Counted from the stretch's first letter, positions 1 to 5,875 are shown. The stretch: DNA of 7,584 nt from Planococcaceae bacterium UBA3378 (GCA_002359075.1 DEQA01000280.1:1-7584); one strand, 5' to 3'. Made by a program: numbers and translations. Notes: generated by a model not told the origin, from the letters alone.

Positions 1-736
1 TGCGCAAATTGATATCCTCCTGTTCCTCTGCAATTTCTACTGCTTTTTTTAAGGCAAGCATCGCTGGACGTGATTCCTGTTTCGCTATATGGAGCTTGGC
101 GCGTGTTAAAAGGGTTTTTGCATATTCTTTCGGCATAGTATGAAGGTCTTCATGGGTTTCACAAGCCTCCACCAGTTCGGACATTTCGTCCAGCTGGGCG
201 AAAGCATACAGTATATCTGCACGGTTTAAAAGATAATGGAAAAACTGACTAGCATCCAACTGGATTTCTTTATGGCAGGTTGTCCATAGTTCATCGCTCA
301 CTTCCAGTGACAGCTCTGAATGGCCTAGAAGAATATGACACCTTTGAATATAAAGAAGAGACATTACTTTATACTCTGTAATTCCTTTTTCCTCCGCAAG
401 CGCTGCGGCATGTGTGAATGCCTTAACCGCCTCTCTATAATGCTGAAAAGATAACTTTACAAGTCCCTGCAGCATATAATATTCTGCCTCCTGAAGAAGC
501 TCTTCTTCCTGAAGCTTGCATGCTCGGTAATGTATGAAAATCTCATGAAAACGTTGTATTTCACCACGTATGTAGGCAATACAAGCAAGACGGTAAAGAC
601 ATAGCCGCATATTTACTAAATCGTTTTCTTTTTTATATATTTTGAGCAGCTGGCCAAATACTATTTTTGCTTCCTCGTATTCTGCTTTCTGAAAAATTGT
701 CGTAGCATAACCTATCCGTGTTTGTAAGTATGGCAT
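1..736 (-). CDS. TPR-repeat protein, C-terminus cut by window edge
   Basis: An uninterrupted reading frame starts at ATG 736-734 and runs off the left edge after 245 codons. The start is supported by a very good ribosome site, AAGGAGG, 6-7 nt upstream on the minus strand. The visible protein is almost wholly helical and soluble, with repeated helix pairs typical of tetratricopeptide repeats. Clear examples are residues 11-36 (FQKAEYEEAKIVFGQLL region), 84-117 (YMLQGLVKL then YREAVKAFTHAAALAEEKG) and 205-242 (AKLHIAKQ then ALKKAVEIAEEQED). There is no signal peptide and no membrane segment. TPR arrays bind protein or peptide partners, so this is probably the sensory or scaffold part of a larger protein. 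In Bacillales similar N-terminal arrays precede GGDEF or other output domains or stand alone, and the missing C-terminus leaves this open. No partner or function can be named. Confidence 0.8.
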   Translation of the reverse strand, partial: MPYLQTRIGYATTIFQKAEYEEAKIVFGQLLKIYKKENDLVNMRLCLYRLACIAYIRGEIQRFHEIFIHYRACKLQEEELLQEAEYYMLQGLVKLSFQHYREAVKAFTHAAALAEEKGITEYKVMSLLYIQRCHILLGHSELSLEVSDELWTTCHKEIQLDASQFFHYLLNRADILYAFAQLDEMSELVEACETHEDLHTMPKEYAKTLLTRAKLHIAKQESRPAMLALKKAVEIAEEQEDINLR

Positions 737-782
737 CGAAATCCTCCTTGAAGGTTTTCAGTTATTATTTCTATGAATGAAA

Positions 783-811
783 ATAGTAATACATAGTAAG
801 AGAAATTCCAA
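783..811 (-). promoter_or_regulatory. candidate promoter for the TPR gene
   Basis: On the minus strand TTGGAA (811-806) and TACTAT (788-783) are separated by 17 nt, each matching the sigma-A hexamers at 4 of 6 positions. The site lies about 47 nt upstream of the TPR gene start. It is a modest match in AT-rich DNA. Confidence 0.3.
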
Positions 812-920
812 TGATTTACGCTTTTTGATTGGGTAATATATTAAAAAAGATGAATGTTTTCTAAAGTTTGATACACTTATCCGGGCAAAGAAACTCCAAA
901 TGAGTAGTCTCTCTCTTTTT

Positions 921-962
921 ATAACAAAAATAAATAGCCCTCCTTATAGGAGAGCTATTTAT
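921..962 (-). terminator. intrinsic terminator of the Mrr-like gene
   Basis: An inverted repeat pairs 930-943 with 949-962 (13 of 14 positions, one C/A mismatch) around the 5-nt loop TTATA. Read on the minus strand it is followed by a T-rich run (ATTTTTGTTAT, 931-921). The right arm overlaps the TAG stop codon of the upstream gene (957-955). The T-run lies only on the minus-strand exit side, so it serves the Mrr-like gene and insulates the TPR gene. Confidence 0.85.
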
Positions 963-1509
963 CTAAAATCATATCAATTAATTCTTTTCGATCGACTAAA
1001 TACACATCGTTGATATCCGCCAGCTTGATCGCTTGTTTTGTGAAATAGCTGTTAGTTACAACCCATGCCTCTGTCGCATCATACATTTTTACAGCGCCGA
1101 TAATTTCCTGTACTGCTTTTACACCGACCGATCCAGAATAACGCTTTGCCTGTACGGCAATCACATCCTGTCCATCCTTTAAAATAAGGTCGGCTCCGTA
1201 ATCGCCGCTTTTTGCAGTATATGACACTTTAAAACCGCGGCCTTTAAATAATTCACCAAGGAAACGTTCAAACTCTTCGCCCGACATCCGGTCCACATCG
1301 GCAATATCAGCTTTTCGAAGGCGTACAGACTCCCGCCAATACTGCCAGAACTTAAAGGCGATCCCCACAAATACATAGACGCCAATTCCGCCAGCAATCC
1401 CTTCAAGGGTTCTTATATAGTACCAGCCAATACCTCCTGCAATCAAAATGGGTAACAACTGCAAGTATAGAGTACGTTTTTTTCTTTTTCTTCGACGTTT
1501 CCGAAACAT
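955..1509 (-). CDS. membrane-anchored Mrr-like restriction endonuclease domain protein
   Basis: The 184-aa protein starts with a very basic tail (residues 1-12, mostly K/R). Two hydrophobic segments follow, at about 15-31 and 37-55, and the soluble domain at about 75-184 should therefore face the cytosol. The soluble domain fits the Mrr_cat branch of the PD-(D/E)xK nucleases. It shows an early acidic helix (SGEEFERFLGELF, 76-88), GADLIL with D107, and AVQAKRY with Q120 and K122 (the D...QxK form), then the helix VKAVQEIIGAV and VVTNSYFT. All expected active-site positions are present. Classical Mrr cuts methylated DNA, but this short membrane-tethered form has no separate DNA-recognition domain, so its target is unknown. 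The start is supported by AAAGGAG 6 nt upstream of ATG. The gene lies 59 bp behind an MFS transporter gene on the same strand and has its own terminator. No methyltransferase or other restriction subunit is visible nearby. Confidence 0.8.
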   Translation of the reverse strand: MFRKRRRKRKKRTLYLQLLPILIAGGIGWYYIRTLEGIAGGIGVYVFVGIAFKFWQYWRESVRLRKADIADVDRMSGEEFERFLGELFKGRGFKVSYTAKSGDYGADLILKDGQDVIAVQAKRYSGSVGVKAVQEIIGAVKMYDATEAWVVTNSYFTKQAIKLADINDVYLVDRKELIDMILDK

Positions 1510-1523
1510 ACTTTTCTCCTTTA

Positions 1524-1545
1524 GATATAATACGCCATTATATCA
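1524..1545 (-). promoter_or_regulatory. extended -10 promoter inside a perfect inverted repeat, upstream of the Mrr-like gene
   Basis: On the minus strand TGATATAAT (1545-1537) is a perfect extended -10 element; no good -35 is seen, as expected for this type. It is embedded in the perfect inverted repeat GATATAAT (1524-1531), ACGCC spacer, ATTATATC (1537-1544). Transcription would start near 1530, about 20 nt before the start codon, so the repeat spans the -10 and the start site. It could be an operator, or simply paired AT-rich hexamers. Confidence 0.45.
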
Positions 1546-1568
1546 TAAAATGAGTACGTATGTTTGCA

Positions 1569-2774
1569 TCAATTGTCGATTATTCGGTTATTCCCTGCAA
1601 TATATGCCGAAATGAACAAAATAATGGCAATAACAACAAATATAATATTCGGTATGAACCAGCTTCCTGTAACATCTTTCAGGAAACCAAAGCCGATTGG
1701 TCCAATAGCAGCCAGTAAATAGCCGATTGACTGGGCAAAGCCGGAAAGCTCCGCTGCATCATAGGCTGTCTTTGTGCGAAGTGTAAAGAACATCATCGCA
1801 AGGCTGAAGGAGGAACCGCCTGCAAAACCAAGGAACATCATCCAGATAAATGCATAATCCGTCCATTCCATTAATACGCCTGTAAAGCCGATTAGGTAAA
1901 AGGCGGTAAAGACAACAACGATAGGCCGCTGATTAGTCATCTTCCCTGCAATAATTGGTGTCAGGAAGGTCATCGGAATCTGGGAGAATTGCAAGACAGA
2001 GAAAAGCCAGCCTGCCTTATTTGCATCAATGCCCTGAGCAATATAAATTTCCGGAATCCACGCTGCCGTTGTATAGAAAACAAAAGACTGCAGCCCCATT
2101 GCCAACATAACGGCAATCGCGATTGGTGAGCGGATGAAAGAAGACCATCCCTTACTATTTGAAGAACTTTCCCCGAGTGATACCTTTTCTCCGCGTAACT
2201 GAGGCAGCCAAAAGATAAGAGCGGCTACCGCTACTATGAGCGCCGAAGCTAGAGCGATTTGCCAGCTGCTTGCTTCTGCCACAGGGTAGCTGACACCTGC
2301 GCCAATACCGGCTGATAGATTCATAGAAACGGTATAAATGCCGGTTAATAAGCCAATATGAAGCGGATAACGCATTTTAAAGAAGCTCGGTATTAGTACG
2401 TTACCAAATGAAATCGCTACGCCAATAAGAATAGTGCCAATGAGCAGGAAAGAGATTGTGCCGATTGACCGCAGAAGAATACCTGCACTTAATAGTAGGA
2501 CCGAATAAAAGAGTGTCCATTCCATCCCGAATTTTCTCGCAATGCGCGGTGCAAATGGGGAGACGACCGCAAAGGCAAGAAGCGGGATCGTTGTGAGAAA
2601 CCCTCCCAGTACATTCGAAATGCCTAAATCATCCCGGATAAAAGAAATGACCGGTCCTACAAGTGTCAACGGAGTACGCAAGGTCGTTGCTAGTAGGACA
2701 ATGGAAGCGACAAATAGAAGTGCTTTACCATCCAGTTGTATTTTTTTGCTTTTTTGATGTGACATATCTTTCAT
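1569..2774 (-). CDS. MFS transporter, CynX/NimT family
   Basis: This 401-aa integral membrane protein has about 12 hydrophobic segments. The N-terminal half carries the pattern usual in CynX/NimT-type carriers (E. coli CynX, B. subtilis YycB): LRTPLTLVGP at 32-41, FLTTIPLLAFA at about 59-69, then a basic cytosolic loop (ARKFGMEW) between segments 2 and 3. Members have been linked to cyanate, nitroimidazole or other small solutes; the substrate here cannot be read from sequence. The frame extends two codons further to a GTG at 2780. I prefer ATG 2774-2772 because AGGAG (2787-2783) is 8 nt from it and only 2 nt from the GTG. It is divergent from the lysine permease gene and upstream of the Mrr-like gene with no terminator between, so partial co-transcription is possible. 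The length is normal and no damage is seen. Confidence 0.85.
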   Translation of the reverse strand: MKDMSHQKSKKIQLDGKALLFVASIVLLATTLRTPLTLVGPVISFIRDDLGISNVLGGFLTTIPLLAFAVVSPFAPRIARKFGMEWTLFYSVLLLSAGILLRSIGTISFLLIGTILIGVAISFGNVLIPSFFKMRYPLHIGLLTGIYTVSMNLSAGIGAGVSYPVAEASSWQIALASALIVAVAALIFWLPQLRGEKVSLGESSSNSKGWSSFIRSPIAIAVMLAMGLQSFVFYTTAAWIPEIYIAQGIDANKAGWLFSVLQFSQIPMTFLTPIIAGKMTNQRPIVVVFTAFYLIGFTGVLMEWTDYAFIWMMFLGFAGGSSFSLAMMFFTLRTKTAYDAAELSGFAQSIGYLLAAIGPIGFGFLKDVTGSWFIPNIIFVVIAIILFISAYIAGNNRIIDN

Positions 2775-2843
2775 AATCACAACTCCTTTTCTAATTAATA
2801 CAATAGTTTGAAATGTAGGAAAAAACCGAATAAGTAAAAATCA

Positions 2844-2872
2844 TTGATAACAAAAAAGTGTTATGATAAAAT
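2844..2872 (+). promoter_or_regulatory. sigma-A promoter of the lysP leader
   Basis: TTGATA (2844-2849) and TAAAAT (2867-2872) are spaced by exactly 17 nt, each matching consensus at 5 of 6 positions. A TGn extension precedes the -10 (TGATAAAAT). Transcription should start near 2879, giving a leader of about 345 nt that contains the whole lysine riboswitch. Confidence 0.75.
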
Positions 2873-2913
2873 TTTCACATATCTCATGTTTAATAGAAGG
2901 TGCCTCATGGAAA

Positions 2914-3080
2914 GATGAGGTAGAGGTCGCAACCATTATGATTAGTATAGCGGAGATTGGGAGAATCTGTGAAGCTTTATGAAAGGAATGGTTGCCGAAG
3001 TGTGGTACTTCTCTTCAAGTACTATGCTGGGGCTGTGCTCGAATAGGGACAGAACTGCCGCTTCGGCGGGTGAGCTATCG
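2914..3080 (+). promoter_or_regulatory. lysine riboswitch (L-box) aptamer
   Basis: The conserved L-box blocks occur in order: GGTAGAGGTCGCAACC (2919-2934), AGTATAGC (2944-2951), GGGAGAATCTGTGAAGC (2959-2975), GGTTGCCGAAG (2990-3000), CTGGGGCTGTGCTCGAATA (3027-3045), GGGACAG (3046-3052) and GGGTGAGCTATC (3068-3079). P1 closes with GGTAG (2919-2923) and CTATC (3075-3079). One internal stem, CCGC/GCGG (3058-3069), is capped by a stable UUCG tetraloop. The element is known to bind L-lysine and lower expression of lysine synthesis and uptake genes. It sits ahead of a lysine permease gene, which fits. The outer bounds are approximate. Confidence 0.93.
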
Positions 3081-3106
3081 TTTCAAGTTGATGAGGTATT
3101 TTGGGT

Positions 3107-3139
3107 GCCGTCATAACTTTTATGGCGGCTATTTTATTT
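3107..3139 (+). terminator. riboswitch-controlled intrinsic terminator ahead of lysP
   Basis: GCCGTCATAA (3107-3116) pairs fully with TTATGGCGGC (3120-3129; one G-U) around a 3-nt loop, followed by TATTTTATTT (3130-3139). It lies 27 nt after the lysine aptamer, the usual place for the expression platform. Lysine-bound P1 should favour it. I could not pick out one clear antiterminator helix by eye. Confidence 0.85.
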
Positions 3140-3141
3140 AA

Positions 3142-3161
3142 ATGGTCTTAAGAAGGACCAT
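3142..3161 (+). other. stem-loop between the terminator and the lysP ribosome site
   Basis: ATGGTCTT (3142-3149) pairs with AAGGACCAT (ending at 3161) as an 8-bp stem with one G-U and a 4-nt loop. No T-run follows, so it is not a terminator. It may help organise the readthrough leader RNA; its role is unknown. Confidence 0.4.
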
Positions 3162-3225
3162 GTATGAAAATGCTCAAGCCTCAATACCGAAATACCATCA
3201 ACAAAAAAGTTGAGGAGATTGAAGT

Positions 3226-4680
3226 ATGGGTGAAGTAAAAATAGACCAGCTCGGCAATAAGCCGGAGCTGAAAAGAGGGCTGAAAAGCCGCCACGTAACT
3301 ATGATTTCGTTAGGTGGCACAATCGGAACAGGGCTGTTTTTGGCTTCTGGATCAGCTATTTCTACAGCAGGTCCTGGCGGTGCCTTAATGGCTTATGCGC
3401 TGATTGGGATTATGGTATATTTCTTAATGACGAGCCTCGGTGAAATGGCTGCATTTATGCCGACATCCGGCTCATTTAGTACGTATGCAACACGCTTTGT
3501 TGATCCGGCACTTGGTTTTGCGCTGGGGTGGAACTATTGGTATAACTGGGCTATTACAATCGCTGCTGAAATTTCAGCCGTTTCTCTTATTATGAAGTAC
3601 TGGTTCCCGGATAGTTCATCGCTTCTTTGGACTATCTTATTTATTGCGGTTATCCTCACATTTAATCTATTGTCAGTGAGGGCATATGGAGAAAGTGAAT
3701 ATTGGTTTGCCATGATCAAAGTTGTGACAGTGATCGTCTTCATTATCGTTTCGTTCCTTATGATTTTTGGTATTTTAGGAGGAAATGATCCGATCGGCTT
3801 CTCGAACTTCTTTGTAGGGGATGCGCCGTTTAATGGCGGTCTTACAGCGATGTTTGGGATCTTCCTGGCGGCAGGTTTCTCATTCCAGGGAACAGAGCTG
3901 ATTGGTGTTACAGCTGGGGAGACAGACGATCCAGGTAAAAACATACCAAAGGCTGTCCGTTCTGTATTCTGGCGTATCTTATTGTTTTATATCTTTGCAA
4001 TCGGCGCAATTGGACTTCTGATTCCTTATACGGATTCACGTCTTTTATCTGAAGATGTGGCCATGAGTCCTTTTACGATCGTATTTGAAAATCTTGGTAT
4101 AGCCTTTGCGGCTTCTGTTATGAATGCCATTATTTTAACAGCAATGTTTTCTGCCGGTAACTCGGGTCTTTATGCAGCCAGCCGTATGCTGTTCCAGCTT
4201 GCGGTGGATGGTAAGGCACCGAAATTGTTTGCCCGTGTGAATACACGCGGCATTCCGGTATACGCATTGCTAGCAACAATTGCTGTAGGTTGCTTATCAT
4301 TCCTTGCTTCCTTCTTTGGGGATGGAGTAGTCTACATCTGGCTGTTAAACGCTTCCGGTATGTCTGGGTTTATTGCGTGGCTGGGCATTGCAATCAGCCA
4401 TTACCGCTTCCGTAAAGCTTATATAGTACAAGGGCGGGACTTAAATGACCTTCCATATTTAGCACCGCTTTATCCATTTGGCCCGTTATTTGCATTCACA
4501 GTCTGTATGATTGTTGTGCTCGGTCAAAACTATACAGCATTTATGGGCGGCTCCATTGACTGGTACGGCGTTCTTGTATCGTACATCGGTCTGCCATTCT
4601 TTGCAGCCTTATGGATCGGCTATAAAATAAAGCATAAAACAAAAATCGTACCGCTTGATCAATGTGATTTAGATGGTTAA
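3226..4680 (+). CDS. lysP: lysine-specific permease (AAT family of the APC superfamily)
   Basis: The 484-aa protein has about 12 membrane segments. It is close to E. coli LysP (489 aa as I recall it) over its whole length: ISLGGTIGTGLFLASG (27-42), GPGGALMAYALIGIMVYFLM, the WNYWYNWAITIAAE block, FSFQGTELIGVTAGE with DPGKNIPKAVRSVFWRILLFY in the middle, SAGNSGLYAASRMLF, and SGMSGFIAWLGIAISHYRFR. Such permeases import L-lysine with a proton. Substrate assignment is doubly supported, by the protein and by the lysine riboswitch in front. The start is ATG with AGGAG 8 nt upstream. It is a single-gene transcription unit with its own promoter, leader and terminator. In E. coli LysP also acts as a sensor for CadC; no cadC-like gene is visible here, so only transport is claimed. 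Confidence 0.95.
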   Translation: MGEVKIDQLGNKPELKRGLKSRHVTMISLGGTIGTGLFLASGSAISTAGPGGALMAYALIGIMVYFLMTSLGEMAAFMPTSGSFSTYATRFVDPALGFALGWNYWYNWAITIAAEISAVSLIMKYWFPDSSSLLWTILFIAVILTFNLLSVRAYGESEYWFAMIKVVTVIVFIIVSFLMIFGILGGNDPIGFSNFFVGDAPFNGGLTAMFGIFLAAGFSFQGTELIGVTAGETDDPGKNIPKAVRSVFWRILLFYIFAIGAIGLLIPYTDSRLLSEDVAMSPFTIVFENLGIAFAASVMNAIILTAMFSAGNSGLYAASRMLFQLAVDGKAPKLFARVNTRGIPVYALLATIAVGCLSFLASFFGDGVVYIWLLNASGMSGFIAWLGIAISHYRFRKAYIVQGRDLNDLPYLAPLYPFGPLFAFTVCMIVVLGQNYTAFMGGSIDWYGVLVSYIGLPFFAALWIGYKIKHKTKIVPLDQCDLDG

Positions 4681-4685
4681 CAAAA

Positions 4686-4728
4686 AAGAGACGGTCTGCC
4701 GGGGAGCAGGTCGTCTTTTCTTGTTTTT
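4686..4728 (+). terminator. intrinsic terminator after lysP
   Basis: AAGAGACGGTCTGC (4686-4699) pairs with GCAGGTCGTCTTTT (4706-4719) around a 6-nt loop, with three G-U pairs. The T-rich run TTTTCTTGTTTTT (4716-4728) follows. It begins 6 nt after the stop codon and ends the lysP unit. Confidence 0.9.
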
Positions 4729-4766
4729 AACTAATTAATTTATTCTATTAAAGGGAAGTGACTTTA

Positions 4767-4874
4767 TCATTCTGCATGTTCACAAGCTGTAAGCGCAGTC
4801 TTCTGCTGTCTGTTTAGATTAGAAATCCGCCCTTTCTGTCCGTCCAGCTGAATATAGCCCCAAAACCTTTTCAT
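4767..4874 (-). CDS. doubtful 35-aa small protein frame
   Basis: The minus-strand frame from ATG 4874-4872 to TGA 4769-4767 reads MKRFWGYIQLDGQKG... and ends ...TALTACEHAE. The composition is balanced and protein-like, unlike translated AT-rich noise, and it ends cleanly before the lysP terminator region. Against it, no Shine-Dalgarno sequence lies upstream (the preceding bases are pyrimidine-rich) and no promoter was identified. It could be a small protein, a remnant of a larger gene, or chance. I do not recognise the family. Confidence 0.2.
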   Translation of the reverse strand: MKRFWGYIQLDGQKGRISNLNRQQKTALTACEHAE

Positions 4875-5003
4875 ACCGTACAAAAAGAGGGGAATAATAC
4901 ATCTTCGGGCGGGAGTTTATATTACCGCTCCAGTTATTCTGTATCTTTGTACAATATTAACCTTTTAGAGTAAGATGAATGGCTTGCTGTCAGGGAGAGG
5001 CAG

Positions 5004-5027
5004 TTCCTATAGGAAATATGATAAAAT
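5004..5027 (+). promoter_or_regulatory. candidate extended -10 promoter with adjacent 12-bp palindrome
   Basis: TGATAAAAT (5019-5027) repeats the extended -10 of the lysP promoter exactly. Immediately upstream is the perfect palindrome TTCCTATAGGAA (5004-5015), which occupies the spacer and could be an operator. No good -35 is visible. Transcription would start near 5034, about 79 nt before the GTG at 5113. A weaker alternative is TTGTAC (from 4947) with TAAGAT 18 nt later. Confidence 0.4.
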
Positions 5028-5112
5028 AAAAAACAAATGAAAATGTACCCCGGGTGCTGTAAAATTGCCTGAAAAGAATAGGCAACAATGACAGGGTTGA
5101 GAAGGTGAAAAA

Positions 5113-5787
5113 GTGGGCGTATCAAATGGATTTAAAAGAAAAATAACGGAGTGGATGCTGTCGGAAGAAGGGCGAGTTGCATTTCGGCCATTCCTTGTAG
5201 ATGGCAATCCATATAAAGCACGTATTTTTGTAGTTGGGTCTTTTCCGCATCCTTTCATACAAGTGAATGATGATGAGCATGAAGAATATATCGAATCTCT
5301 TCTGGATGCTGAGCTGTGGGAAGCTTTCTACGGCGAACAGATGCAATCGCGGGAAAATAAGGGAACAGACGCCTTTATCCAGTGGCTGAAGGAAACATGT
5401 GGAGAGACAGCTGTCCATGTAAATGTATCCGCATTGATGGCGGGCTCTTCTAAAGAACATAAGGCATATAGCAAAGCATCATTTACAGATTATGAAAAGG
5501 GATTTCGCGTATTCCAGGAGACGGTGGAGGAGTTTCAGCCGGAGCTTCTTATTCTTCATGGGTCAGACGCTGTAAAGCACTTCCGCAAGCGATTTGGAGA
5601 TATTCTGCCAGGTTTTCCGCAAACGGAGAAAGTGCAGGATTTAGAAGAGACAGGTGTCCTTGCGCAATGGCCGCTTGCTGATGGAAAAGAGGTAAAAGTG
5701 ATAGCCTGCCGCAATTTAAGCTACTATGGCAAGAAGGGGGAAGCATTTGGCGTGTTGAAGGAGCGTGTAAAAGAAATTCTCCGATAA
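5113..5787 (+). CDS. uncharacterised protein, uracil-DNA-glycosylase-like fold suspected
   Basis: The 224-aa soluble protein has no signal peptide or membrane segment. The start is GTG, with AGGTGA (5103-5108) just upstream; no in-frame ATG lies near. Features seen are FRPFLVDGNPYKARIFVVGSF (24-44), where a beta strand ends in a glycine turn, HVNVSALMAGSS (102-113), LLILHGSDAVKHF (145-157), and a late strand KVIACRNLSYYG (195-206). The order of strand-turn, strand with N/S, and 'ILHG..A..F' resembles the uracil-DNA-glycosylase-like superfamily. However, the usual GxNP turn is replaced by GSFP and the C-terminal HPS-type histidine is not evident. DNA repair activity is therefore an inference only. 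The next gene unit has its own promoter, and no strong terminator is seen between the two, so transcription could read into the xpt leader. Confidence 0.75.
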   Translation: MGVSNGFKRKITEWMLSEEGRVAFRPFLVDGNPYKARIFVVGSFPHPFIQVNDDEHEEYIESLLDAELWEAFYGEQMQSRENKGTDAFIQWLKETCGETAVHVNVSALMAGSSKEHKAYSKASFTDYEKGFRVFQETVEEFQPELLILHGSDAVKHFRKRFGDILPGFPQTEKVQDLEETGVLAQWPLADGKEVKVIACRNLSYYGKKGEAFGVLKERVKEILR

Positions 5788-5844
5788 GAAACCTGCTAAT
5801 TAAAAGACGAACATTCCTATTGAATTAGACGTGTTGCGCCGTTG

Positions 5845-5857
5845 AATTCCGAATAAT
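5845..5857 (+). promoter_or_regulatory. candidate PurR-binding PurBox upstream of xpt
   Basis: AATTCCGAATAAT matches the B. subtilis PurBox pattern AWWWCCGAACWWT at 12 of 13 positions (C to T at position 10). It lies about 64-76 nt before the predicted xpt transcription start, close to where PurBoxes lie in known Bacillus purine operons. A second, inverted half is only weakly visible (ATTGT from 5873). Because CCGAA flanked by A/T also appears elsewhere in this window, the call is tentative. Confidence 0.4.
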
Positions 5858-5875
5858 CAAAATCATTTTATTATT
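5852..5875. repeat. AT-only inverted repeat before the xpt promoter
   Basis: AATAAT-C-AAAA (5852-5862) pairs with TTTTATTATT (5866-5875) around TCA, giving 10 A-T pairs with one bulged C. It overlaps the candidate PurBox. It is too weak to be a convincing terminator for the upstream gene and may be curved or protein-bound DNA. Confidence 0.35.

Larger units (their letters stand above)
3087..3217 (+). promoter_or_regulatory. possible long-range pairing and ribosome-site sequestration in the lysP leader
   Basis: GTTGATG-AG-GTATTT (3087-3101) can pair with AAATACCATCAAC (3190-3202) as 13 bp with a 2-nt bulge, enclosing the terminator and the 3142-3161 hairpin. Separately, CCTCAA (3179-3184) is complementary to TTGAGG (3210-3215), which overlaps the AGGAG ribosome site (3213-3217; 8 nt before ATG 3226). 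The two pairings would compete or form a pseudoknot-like arrangement. This is pairing seen by eye, without energy calculation or comparative support. Confidence 0.35.
4729..5112. other. 384-nt stretch without a convincing gene
   Basis: No reading frame here combines length, a ribosome site and a recognisable product. It contains a 35-codon minus-strand frame (4767-4874, listed separately), a 12-bp palindrome with a candidate promoter near its right end (listed separately), and otherwise AT-rich DNA with G-rich patches (4886-4892, 4908-4914). It is the upstream region of the gene at 5113, and could hold an unrecognised small RNA. Confidence 0.5.

Noticed and set aside
2542..2757. 71-aa plus-strand frame opposite the MFS gene
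   Set aside because: It lies wholly inside the 5' end of a well-supported transporter gene and encodes nothing recognisable; an antisense shadow.
955..2774. Idea that the Mrr-like gene and MFS gene form part of a defence island
   Set aside because: No methyltransferase, helicase, other nuclease, integrase or toxin-antitoxin gene is visible; the other neighbours are housekeeping transport and salvage genes.
2775..2780. GTG at 2780 as the MFS transporter start
   Set aside because: Only 2 nt separate it from the AGGAG ribosome site, against 8 nt for ATG 2774.
2822..2834. PurBox-like AAAACCGAATAAG between the MFS and lysP genes
   Set aside because: Two mismatches to the pattern, no inverted partner and no purine gene beside it; similar CCGAA matches at 3187 and 6167 show the core recurs by chance.
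2847..2864. Inverted repeat ATAACA/TGTTAT in the lysP promoter spacer
   Set aside because: Only 6 A/T-rich pairs, and the riboswitch already explains regulation; too weak to call an operator.
3534..3944. 136-aa minus-strand frame opposite lysP
   Set aside because: Antisense shadow of a strongly supported permease gene, proline- and isoleucine-rich as expected from reversed membrane-segment codons.
5122..5460. 112-aa minus-strand frame opposite the UDG-like gene
   Set aside because: Cysteine- and phenylalanine-rich composition, no ribosome site, and it overlaps the better-supported plus-strand gene.
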